A stretch of DNA of 11,655 bases from an uncultured Blautia sp. (GTDB lineage Bacteria; Bacillota; Clostridia; Lachnospirales; Lachnospiraceae): assembly GCA_934394595.1 (NCBI GenBank), contig CAKRRX010000078.1:1-11655 (forward strand), read 5' to 3'. A model generated the notes under the pieces. It saw only the letters and a program-made list of their open reading frames with translations, had not been told where the DNA came from and did not search any database. Positions 1-5,925 of this stretch are shown here, in pieces (the first letter of the stretch is position 1; each line of letters begins with the position of its first letter). The position numbers and the translations under genes are program-made.

Positions 1-1
1 C

Positions 2-826
2 ATGGAAAACAGGATTGAAATAAAAGATTTTCACGCACCGGAGCTGGATGTGTATGCACGGCTGTCAGAGGTTCAGCTGCTGCGATATCATGAGCCTGCT
101 CCTGGAATTTTTATAGCGGAGAGCCCGAAGGTGATACAGCGGGCATTGGATGCAGGATATGAGCCTGTCTCCTTTCTTGCAGAATATAAAGATCTGGAAG
201 GGGAGGGGCAGGCGATACTGGACAAATTTTCGGATGTACCGGTGTATACGGCAAAAAAAGAGGTACTGGTACAGCTGACCGGATTTGCCATGACAAGGGG
301 GCTGCTCTGCGCCATGAGACGCCGGGAGCTGCCCTCTGTGCAGGAAATCTGTAAAAATGCCAGACGTGTGGCCGTGCTGGAAAATGTGGTAAATCCGGCA
401 AATATCGGGGCCATTTTCCGTTCCGCAGCTGCCCTTAATATGGATGCAGTATTGCTGACCGGGGGATGCAGTGATCCTTTTTACAGAAGGGCTGCCAGAG
501 TAAGTATGGGGACCGTTTTCCAGATCCCCTGGACTTATTTTCCAAAGAAGTCAGTCTGGCCCCAGGATGGGATGAAAATGCTTGGATCTCTTGGATTTAA
601 GACGGTTGCCATGGCGCTTCGAAAGGATAGTGTAAATATTGATGATCCGGCTCTTTTGGCCCAGAAGAAACTGGCGGTGATCCTGGGGACAGAGGGAGAC
701 GGACTGGCAGATCAGACCATTGCGGACTGTGACTATACCGTGATGATCCCCATGTCCCATGGAGTGGATTCTTTAAATGTGGCGGCTGCAAGTGCAGTGG
801 CATTTTGGGAACTGGGGCGAGCTTAG
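2..826 (+). CDS. SpoU/TrmH-family RNA 2'-O-methyltransferase
   Basis: Predicted to transfer a methyl group from S-adenosylmethionine to a ribose 2'-OH of rRNA or tRNA in the cytoplasm. The 274-aa protein shows the three SpoU motifs in order: ENVVNPANIGAIFRS at residues 127-141 (N134 and R140 are the usual catalytic-region residues), LGTEGDGL at 228-235, and IPMSHGVDSLNVAAA at 249-263, which forms the knotted cofactor site. Residues about 25-110 look like the small N-terminal substrate-binding domain of RlmB/TsnR-like enzymes (IAESPKVIQRAL at 38-49). The length is normal for a two-domain SpoU enzyme. The start lies at the window edge, so no ribosome site can be seen and the true start could lie upstream. 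Its stop (TAG, 824-826) overlaps the stop of the convergent flavodiiron gene. The target nucleotide cannot be told from sequence alone. Confidence 0.93.
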   Translation: MENRIEIKDFHAPELDVYARLSEVQLLRYHEPAPGIFIAESPKVIQRALDAGYEPVSFLAEYKDLEGEGQAILDKFSDVPVYTAKKEVLVQLTGFAMTRGLLCAMRRRELPSVQEICKNARRVAVLENVVNPANIGAIFRSAAALNMDAVLLTGGCSDPFYRRAARVSMGTVFQIPWTYFPKKSVWPQDGMKMLGSLGFKTVAMALRKDSVNIDDPALLAQKKLAVILGTEGDGLADQTIADCDYTVMIPMSHGVDSLNVAAASAVAFWELGRA

Positions 827-2613
827 CCGATCGGTTCGAAATCAATTGCGCCATGCTTACACAGTGGGCAGATATAATCTTCCGGAAGCTCATCGCCTTC
901 ATAAATGTAACCGCATACTTTGCACACAAAGCCTTTTTTACCCTCTGTCTCCGGTTTTGGCTTTACATTTTTCTGATAGTAGGTGTAGGTCATGGTATCC
1001 TGGTCGCTCATAACACGGGCTTCTGTGACACTGCAGATAAACATTCCATGTGTGCCAAGATCCACATACTGTTCTACTTTCAGAGACATAAAGGCATTGA
1101 TGTATTTATCCAGGAATACCAGTCCATTGTCAGAGCGGTAAACCTGCTGGCCTGCAAATTTATCTGCGCTGCGGCCACTCTGGAAACCGAACTGCTGGAA
1201 GATGGAAAATGGAGCATCCACAGACAGGCAGTTGACATTGAGAATACCGGTCTGGCGGATCACATGATGGGAGTAATTTGCCTTATTGATGTTGACCGCA
1301 ATGCGGTTTGGTGAATCTGTGAGCTGGGTAACGGTATTTACGATAAGTCCGTTGTCTTTTTTGCCGTCATTGGAGGTAACTACATAAAGACCGTATCCGA
1401 TACGGAAAAGGGCTGTCATATCGTTTTTGTCTGCCAGCTCATCGCTCTGGGCAATATATTCTTTGCAAAGCTCACCTGCCATTGCTTCCAGCTGATCTTT
1501 GTTTTCCTGCTTCACCGCAGAAAGGATTTTTACAGTGGTATCCAGCCAGTTGATCTTCTTACATTTGGAAAGCATTTCTTTCATGATTTTGGCTGCCAGG
1601 GGAGCCCAGGAACCATTTTCGATCAATCCCACTGTGCGGTTCTGGAAATTATGTTCCACCAGTCTGGTGATGTAATCGTGCATAAAAGGATAAATGCTTG
1701 CGTTGTAGGTGGTTGTAGCCAGAACCAGCTTGCTGTATCGGAAAGCATCAGACAGTGCCAGGGACATGTCGTCTCTTGCCAGATCGTAAACCACTACTTT
1801 TGGACATCCTTTGCTACGAAGCTTGTCCGCCAGCAGATCTACTGCTTTTTTTGTGTGACCGTATACGGAAGTGTAGGCAATCACAATCCCCTCTTCTTCC
1901 GGTGTGTAGGAGGACCAGGTATCATAAAGTCCGATATAGTGGCCGAGATTTTCTGTGAGAACCGGGCCATGGAGAGGACAGATCACCTGAATATCCAGTG
2001 TGGCAGCAATCTTCAGAAGCTTCTGAACCTGTGTGCCATATTTTCCAACGATTCCGATGAAATATCTGCGCGCCTCATCATCCCAGTCTTCTTCCACATC
2101 CAGTGCGCCAAATTTACCGAAGCCGTCAGCAGAGAAAAGGACTTTATCTGTGCTGTCATAGGTTACCATAACTTCTGGCCAGTGAACCATAGGTGCAAAG
2201 ACGAAGGTCAGGTTGTGTTTTCCAAGGCTGAGGGTACCGCCATTTGTCACTTCCAGCTTCTGTCCTTCCAGATCCAGCTCAAAGAAGCTGTGGATCATGT
2301 TAAATGTTTTTGCATTTGCAACTACAGTGGTATCTGGATAAACCTTAAGAAAGTTGGCTACATTTGCAGCGTGATCCGGCTCCATGTGCTGTACGATCAG
2401 ATAGTCCGGTTTGCGGCCATCCAGGATCTGATCCAGATTATCCAGCCATTCATGGGTAAAATTTGCATCTACAGTGTCCATAACTGCAATTTTTTCATCC
2501 AGGATCACATAGGAATTGTATGCCATTCCATTTGGTACTTTATACTGGCCTTCGAAAAGGTCCACCTGGTGATCGTTTACGCCTGCGTATTTGATGGTAT
2601 CTGTGATCTTCAT
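823..2613 (-). CDS. Flavodiiron protein fused to flavin reductase and rubredoxin (FprA-Hrb fusion)
   Basis: Predicted cytoplasmic O2 and/or NO reductase that detoxifies these gases in an anaerobe. The 596-aa protein has three modules. Residues 1-400 are the flavodiiron core. Its metallo-beta-lactamase-like part carries the diiron ligands H76-x-E78-x-D80, H144, D163 and H215, and a flavodoxin part begins near 243 with the FMN loop TSVYGHT (248-254). Residues about 400-555 resemble an FMN-binding flavin-reductase domain. Residues 560-596 are a rubredoxin with C564/C567 and C582/C585; the spacing between pairs is only 14 residues against about 29 in ordinary rubredoxin. In Moorella, FprA and Hrb (flavin reductase plus rubredoxin) are separate neighbouring proteins; here both are in one chain, suggesting a self-contained NAD(P)H-to-O2/NO route. 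AAGGAGG lies 7 nt before the ATG. The gene is divergent from a Crp/Fnr regulator and has a predicted leader of about 268 nt. The preference for O2 or NO is not readable. Confidence 0.95.
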   Translation of the reverse strand: MKITDTIKYAGVNDHQVDLFEGQYKVPNGMAYNSYVILDEKIAVMDTVDANFTHEWLDNLDQILDGRKPDYLIVQHMEPDHAANVANFLKVYPDTTVVANAKTFNMIHSFFELDLEGQKLEVTNGGTLSLGKHNLTFVFAPMVHWPEVMVTYDSTDKVLFSADGFGKFGALDVEEDWDDEARRYFIGIVGKYGTQVQKLLKIAATLDIQVICPLHGPVLTENLGHYIGLYDTWSSYTPEEEGIVIAYTSVYGHTKKAVDLLADKLRSKGCPKVVVYDLARDDMSLALSDAFRYSKLVLATTTYNASIYPFMHDYITRLVEHNFQNRTVGLIENGSWAPLAAKIMKEMLSKCKKINWLDTTVKILSAVKQENKDQLEAMAGELCKEYIAQSDELADKNDMTALFRIGYGLYVVTSNDGKKDNGLIVNTVTQLTDSPNRIAVNINKANYSHHVIRQTGILNVNCLSVDAPFSIFQQFGFQSGRSADKFAGQQVYRSDNGLVFLDKYINAFMSLKVEQYVDLGTHGMFICSVTEARVMSDQDTMTYTYYQKNVKPKPETEGKKGFVCKVCGYIYEGDELPEDYICPLCKHGAIDFEPIG

Positions 2614-2635
2614 GGTTTTGCCTCCTTGATATCAA

Positions 2636-2883
2636 ATGAGTGGCAAAAGGCCTTTTGACACTCATATTATTTAATGATGTTAGGGTCAAAAGGTATTTTG
2701 CCCCTAACTTGATATCCACGAATTGCTCCGCAGCGAAGCTGCTCCCGCAATTCTCGAACATTCGGAATCCGCTGATTTACTGTGTAAATCGCTACTTCCT
2801 CATGTTCGGCGGGTCCCAAGTTCAAAAGCCTTATCATGCAAGCATGAACGGCTTTTTGACCTTTTGACCCTGATATCATTTAA
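2636..2883. repeat. Multi-hairpin palindromic element, partly bounded by an imperfect inverted repeat
   Basis: Read directly, this region holds five successive hairpins. (i) 2636-2665: ATGAGTG/CACTCAT and CAAAAGG/CCTTTTG, 14 pairs with one mismatch and no real loop. (ii) 2679-2708: GTTAGGG/CCCTAAC and CAAAA/TTTTG, loop GGTA. (iii) 2720-2753: GAATTGC/GCAATTC around GCAGC-GAA-GCTGC. (iv) 2755-2808: CGAACAT/ATGTTCG around GATTTAC-TGT-GTAAATC. (v) 2823-2858: CAAAAGCC/GGCTTTTTG around CATGC-AA-GCATG. Hairpins ii-v are enclosed by an imperfect inverted repeat, 2670-2694 against 2859-2883 (22 of 25 positions match), with a perfect core GGGTCAAAAGGT/ACCTTTTGACCC. The left arm can pair either with the right arm or inside hairpin ii. 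No convincing ORF covers it. It lies between the flavodiiron start and its predicted promoter, so it would form most of that gene's leader. It may be a MITE-like or REP-like dispersed repeat or a structured leader RNA; the sequence alone does not decide. Confidence 0.8.
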
Positions 2884-2912
2884 TTGTATTATATCCCAAA
2901 ATTTGATATAAT
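2884..2912 (+). promoter_or_regulatory. Sigma-A promoter of the Crp/Fnr regulator gene
   Basis: TTGTAT (2884-2889), a 17-bp spacer and a consensus TATAAT (2907-2912) form a strong sigma-A promoter. The predicted start near 2919 lies inside the palindrome at 2915-2930, which suggests repression by a bound regulator. The leader to the start codon at 2970 would be about 50 nt. Confidence 0.7.
2888..2893 (-). promoter_or_regulatory. Predicted -10 of the flavodiiron gene promoter
   Basis: The minus strand reads TATAAT here, a perfect -10. Seventeen bases upstream (2911-2916) reads CAGAAT, a poor -35, as expected for an activator-dependent promoter. The predicted transcription start is near 2881, so the palindrome 2915-2930 is centred near -41.5, the class II position for Crp/Fnr activators. 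The box overlaps the -35 of the divergent promoter at 2884-2889. The transcript would have a leader of about 268 nt through the hairpin element. Confidence 0.5.
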
Positions 2913-2914
2913 TC

Positions 2915-2930
2915 TGTTGCAAAAGCAACA
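2915..2930. promoter_or_regulatory. Crp/Fnr-type operator palindrome TGTTGC-N4-GCAACA
   Basis: A 6+4+6 perfect inverted repeat, TGTTGC-AAAA-GCAACA, has the half-site spacing of Fnr-family operators (compare TTGAT-N4-ATCAA). It lies between two divergent genes, one of which encodes a Crp/Fnr-family protein. Its position, about -41.5 for the flavodiiron promoter and about -5 to +11 for the regulator promoter, fits activation of one and repression of the other. It could also form a small hairpin near the 5' end of the regulator mRNA. The half-site TGTTGCAAAA recurs on the minus strand at 4398-4407, upstream of the second regulator. Binding is inferred. Confidence 0.6.
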
Positions 2931-2969
2931 AAACAGGAAAGATTTACAGGAAAAACAGGGAGACATGGT

Positions 2970-3605
2970 ATGGACAGAATAACACTTTTTTCTTATATTT
3001 CCCCGGAAGAGCAGGAGCGGATGCGGATCTGTTTTTGTATGCGGGAAGTGGTTTATCAGAATAATGAGACGATCATGGAATATTCCAGTTCCATGAAAAA
3101 GATCGGGCTGATCCTGGAAGGCCAGGCAGTTTTATATTGCTGTGATGCAGAAGGAAATCAATACATGATGGATGAACTGAAGAAGGACAGTGTATTCGGA
3201 GAGCCATTTCTGCTTCCTGAGGAATCCCTGCATTACTATGTCTGTGCAAAGGCTTCTGTGAGGGTGCTTTTTATTGATTATGAGCATGTGATCAAGCGCT
3301 GCGAAAATGCCTGCAGGTTCCACAGTCAGCTGGTGAGCAACCTGCTGCAGATGATAGCTATGAGGGCAAGCCAGCAGGCAAGCCGGATCTATGTACTGTC
3401 CAGGTCAAGCACAGGCAAAAAGCTTCTGGCGTACTTGAATTCTGTGGCAGCCCAGAAACAGTGTAAAAGTTTTGTGCTGCCCATGTCTTATACTATGCTG
3501 GCAGAGTATCTCAGTGTAGACCGCAGCGCTATGATGCGGGAGTTAAAAAACATGGTGGAAGAAGGGGTGCTTCAGAGAGAGGGGAAGAAAATCTGTCTTC
3601 TGTGA
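2970..3605 (+). CDS. Crp/Fnr-family transcriptional regulator 1
   Basis: Predicted dimeric DNA-binding sensor regulator of 211 aa. Residues about 8-105 form a cyclic-nucleotide-binding-type beta roll (GLILEGQAVLY at 46-56, VFGEPFLL at 75-82). About 108-140 is the dimer helix, and 170-211 is a Crp-type winged helix with the recognition region MLAEYLSVDRSAMMREL (176-192). It has nine cysteines, including C21/C23, C57/C58, C92 and C111/C115, which may matter for redox or NO sensing, but the classic N-terminal Fnr [4Fe-4S] cysteine cluster is not evident. The start at 2970 is preceded by CAGGGAGA. An ATG at 2965 is out of frame. The gene is divergent from the flavodiiron gene with an Fnr-like palindrome between them, so control of that gene and of itself is the likely role. 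It converges on regulator 2 with a 35-bp gap and no clear terminator. The ligand is unknown. Confidence 0.9.
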   Translation: MDRITLFSYISPEEQERMRICFCMREVVYQNNETIMEYSSSMKKIGLILEGQAVLYCCDAEGNQYMMDELKKDSVFGEPFLLPEESLHYYVCAKASVRVLFIDYEHVIKRCENACRFHSQLVSNLLQMIAMRASQQASRIYVLSRSSTGKKLLAYLNSVAAQKQCKSFVLPMSYTMLAEYLSVDRSAMMRELKNMVEEGVLQREGKKICLL

Positions 3606-3640
3606 CGCACATCTTGCAGAAACCCTTTTCCAAATATGTT

Positions 3641-4336
3641 CTAAGATAAATAATCGGTGATTTTTTTCTGCGCCAGCTGATATTGCTCCAGGGTCATGAC
3701 TACTTTGCCCTTTCGGGTATCGATCAGTCTGTCCTCCTTTAGTTTCCCAATGGTGCGGTTGATGGTCTTGACGGTCATTCCCAGTTCTTCACGAATGCCT
3801 TCTCTTGTCTTTTTCAGGGTGATCTCACTACGCTGGTCAATGTGGTGCTTGGCTACATATTTCAGCAGATAATCCAGAAAAAGAAAGGTAGGAGGATAAA
3901 AAAGTCTGGCACCTCGGTTGTAAGAAGAACGATAAAGCTTATATGCAATTTTGTGTGAAACAAGCCGGAGAAAATGAATATCCTGAGCGATCCATGTTTC
4001 AAAATCTGCCCTTGAGATCATAAATACTACACATTCCGTAAGGGTCTCAATGGAAACAGAGGTAGTGGGTTTATCTGCTAAAATGGTAACTTCACCGATA
4101 AAGTCAATGGCTTCATTTTTTTCAATCATAAAGACATTTCCATTTTCAAATTCGTTGATCACACGGTGATCACCGCTGACTACGATTCCGAAATAATCCA
4201 GTGGATAGTCCTTCTGGTGAATGATGACGCCAGGTGGAAATTTGCGGATGGTATATCTGGATTTCAGTTCTTCAGGCATATGTTCAAAATAAGTTGCCGC
4301 TTCCGGATAAGTGCGAATCAGTTCTTCAAGGGTCAT
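3641..4336 (-). CDS. Crp/Fnr-family transcriptional regulator 2
   Basis: Predicted cytoplasmic regulator of 231 aa. Residues about 25-115 form a cNMP-binding-like beta roll with a clear family signature, FIGEVTILADKPTTSVSIET (79-98). A dimer helix follows near 118-140, and residues 173-214 hold a Crp-type helix-turn-helix and wing (TREGIREELGMTVKTINRTI at 177-196). It has a single cysteine (C102), so an Fe-S sensor is unlikely; a small-molecule ligand fits better. The ATG at 4336 has AGGAGA about 8 nt upstream. It is divergent from the DUF3100-amidohydrolase operon, so control of that operon, perhaps in response to its substrate, is the simplest inference. It is clearly different in sequence from regulator 1, so recent duplication is unlikely. 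The upstream minus strand carries a TGTTGCAAAA half-site and an AT-rich TATGATAAAAT region that may hold its promoter. Confidence 0.92.
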   Translation of the reverse strand: MTLEELIRTYPEAATYFEHMPEELKSRYTIRKFPPGVIIHQKDYPLDYFGIVVSGDHRVINEFENGNVFMIEKNEAIDFIGEVTILADKPTTSVSIETLTECVVFMISRADFETWIAQDIHFLRLVSHKIAYKLYRSSYNRGARLFYPPTFLFLDYLLKYVAKHHIDQRSEITLKKTREGIREELGMTVKTINRTIGKLKEDRLIDTRKGKVVMTLEQYQLAQKKITDYLS

Positions 4337-4406
4337 GGCAGTATCTCCTGGTGGGTATAGAATCGGTAAGGTGTGAAACTTTTTTTATTTTATCATATTT
4401 TGCAAC

Positions 4407-4441
4407 AAAAAAGGACAAAAACATCCCTTTGTCCTTTTTTT
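4407..4441. terminator. Terminator-like hairpin between divergent genes
   Basis: A perfect 13-bp stem, AAAAAAGGACAAA (4407-4419) paired with TTTGTCCTTTTTT (4428-4440), encloses an 8-nt loop and is flanked by A and T runs, so it could terminate in both directions. Its place between two divergent genes, 70-145 bp from either start, is odd for an ordinary terminator. It may insulate the two promoters or attenuate a longer leader in either direction. Confidence 0.7.
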
Positions 4442-4480
4442 CTTTGCCTGGGAGGCGTAAAGTACAGCCTGTAAACAATC

Positions 4481-4506
4481 TTACAAACACTGCATTGCAG
4501 TTGTAA
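4481..4506. promoter_or_regulatory. Palindromic candidate operator upstream of the DUF3100 operon
   Basis: TTACAA (4481-4486) and CTGCA (4490-4494) are mirrored by TGCAG (4496-4500) and TTGTAA (4501-4506), with an extra ACA on the left arm. A second small palindrome, TACAG-C-CTGTA, lies at 4463-4473. No convincing -35/-10 pair is visible in 4441-4553, which would fit an activator-dependent promoter. Regulator 2 is the natural candidate protein; binding is inferred only. Confidence 0.35.
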
Positions 4507-4553
4507 CGGCTGCTTTTTCGGGCAGAAACCATTACACATCAGGGAGGAAAGAA

Positions 4554-5402
4554 ATGAAGCAACAAGACTTTATGTATTCAGGCCTTGGCGAGCGCCTGAA
4601 AAAAGAGTGGAAAATCTATCTCGCTGCACTGATCTTTATTGTGATTGCGGATTCTATCGGTCAGATCAGGGTACCTTTAGGACCGGGAACACTGATTCTG
4701 TTTCCTATCTTTTATTCTATTTTTCTTGGAATTCTTTCAGGACCACAGGTGCTGAAAATTTTTAAGAAACCAGAAGTAAAAGCAGCATCAAAACTTGTTA
4801 TTGTATGTATTTGTCCATTTATTGCAAAGCTTGGAATCAATGCCGGTGCAAGTATTGAGACAGTGATCTCCGCAGGTCCGGCTTTACTTCTTCAGGAGTT
4901 TGGAAACCTTGGAACTATATTTTTATCGCTGCCAATTGCTCTTCTTTTCGGACTGAAAAGAGAAGCAATCGGAGCTTGTCATTCCATCAACAGAGAGACC
5001 AACCTGGCACTGATGCAGGATATGTTCGGCCCGGATTCTCCGGAAGCCCGCGGAAGTCTGTCTATTTACATCATCGGTGGAATGGTAGGAACTATCTTCT
5101 TCGGATTTATGGCAACTGTCATCGCATCTACTGGAATTTTTCATCCATATGCATTGGGAATGGCGTCTGGAGTTGGAGCTGGAATCATGATGGCATCTGC
5201 CACTGCAAGCTTATCTGCTATGTTCCCGGCTATGGCAGACCAGATTTCCGCACTGGCAAGTGCCAGCGAAACTATTTCCGGTATTGACGGAATTTACATG
5301 GCAATCTTTATTGGAGTACCGCTTTGCAATTGGCTATACAGAGTTCTTGAGCCGAAGCTTGGTCCGATCCATGATAAAATAGCAGGAAAAGGAGACAGAT
5401 AA
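4554..5402 (+). CDS. DUF3100-like integral membrane protein, probable permease subunit
   Basis: A 282-aa polytopic membrane protein that I assign to the DUF3100 family from general resemblance; its function is not established. Hydrophobic segments lie near residues 21-37, 46-64, 80-97, 104-133 (probably two), 168-194, 200-226 and 247-263. Conserved-looking polar elements sit between them: GACHSINRETN (140-150) in a loop, and the small-residue stretch SGVGAGIMMASATASLSAMF (205-224), which resembles substrate pathways of secondary carriers. The start has GGGAGG about 7 nt upstream. The stop (5400-5402) is directly followed by the next ATG (5403), so the two are translationally coupled and probably form one complex. 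It heads an operon with an amidohydrolase and a TauE/SafE protein. I infer uptake of the amidohydrolase substrate; the substrate is unknown. Confidence 0.8.
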   Translation: MKQQDFMYSGLGERLKKEWKIYLAALIFIVIADSIGQIRVPLGPGTLILFPIFYSIFLGILSGPQVLKIFKKPEVKAASKLVIVCICPFIAKLGINAGASIETVISAGPALLLQEFGNLGTIFLSLPIALLFGLKREAIGACHSINRETNLALMQDMFGPDSPEARGSLSIYIIGGMVGTIFFGFMATVIASTGIFHPYALGMASGVGAGIMMASATASLSAMFPAMADQISALASASETISGIDGIYMAIFIGVPLCNWLYRVLEPKLGPIHDKIAGKGDR

Positions 5403-5849
5403 ATGAGATACGTTGAATGGGCAGTTATGTTTGTTGTAGCCGGTCTTGGCATTGCACTTGCAAATTTTGTTGGCTTTCAGGTGAGCTTTATGGATTCTTT
5501 TCCGGGAATCATGATTCTTCTTCTGATTTCCCTTGTATCTGTGGGAATCAGCAAGGTTGTACCGCTGAAATTGCCGGTAATCGCATATTGTTCTCTACTG
5601 GGGTTATTTTTAGCTTGTCCTTTAAGTCCTATCAGAGAGTTTGTAATTGAATCAGCTGGAAAGATCAATTTTACCGCACCTCTGACTATGGTTGGAGCAT
5701 ATGCTGGAATTTCCATTAGTGACCAGTTGAAAGAGTTTGCAAAACAGGGTTGGAAAATGCTGATCATTGCAGCACTTGTTATGATCGGAACCTTTACATT
5801 TTCTGCGATCATTGCACAGATCGGTCTGTCAGTGACACATGTGATCTGA
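5403..5849 (+). CDS. Small membrane protein, partner of the DUF3100 protein
   Basis: A 148-aa hydrophobic protein with about five predicted membrane spans (near residues 5-24, 34-51, 56-73, 92-105 and 117-141). I recognise no firm family. It starts at the first base after the upstream stop (TAA-ATG), with AAAGGAG inside the end of the DUF3100 gene, so its synthesis is tied to that gene. Two abutting membrane genes, one large and one small, resemble bipartite secondary carriers such as MadL/MadM or the LrgA/LrgB arrangement, although sequence homology to these is not claimed. A 76-bp gap with a weak hairpin (GTAGC/GCTAC at 5867-5882) separates it from the amidohydrolase. Role as the second subunit of a transporter is inferred from context. 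Confidence 0.75.
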   Translation: MRYVEWAVMFVVAGLGIALANFVGFQVSFMDSFPGIMILLLISLVSVGISKVVPLKLPVIAYCSLLGLFLACPLSPIREFVIESAGKINFTAPLTMVGAYAGISISDQLKEFAKQGWKMLIIAALVMIGTFTFSAIIAQIGLSVTHVI

Positions 5850-5925
5850 TAGCAGACATGATCGCCGTAGCTGCATGGCTACAGCATCAGGCAATGGTGG
5901 ATATTAGAAAAGAAACGAGGAAAAA

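Noticed and set aside
805..1314. 169-codon plus-strand frame overlapping the end of the methyltransferase gene
   Set aside because: It lies opposite the rubredoxin and flavin-reductase part of the flavodiiron gene and shows no domain.
1651..2658. 335-codon open frame on the plus strand opposite the flavodiiron gene
   Set aside because: It is antisense to a gene with clear catalytic motifs, its translation is rich in Cys, Ile and His with no recognisable domain, and no good ribosome site was noted. It is a shadow of the codon pattern.
2636..2883. Reading the hairpin series as a CRISPR array or tRNA cluster
   Set aside because: The stems differ in sequence, there are no regularly spaced direct repeats with unique spacers, and no tRNA arms or TPsiC-like signature are present.
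2667..2911. Short open frames inside the hairpin element on both strands
   Set aside because: They follow from the inverted repeats, have no ribosome site or domain, and overlap one another on both strands.
5867..5882. Hairpin GTAGC-N6-GCTAC between the small membrane gene and the amidohydrolase
   Set aside because: The stem is only 5 bp with no T run, so it is not a terminator. At most it is an mRNA processing site.
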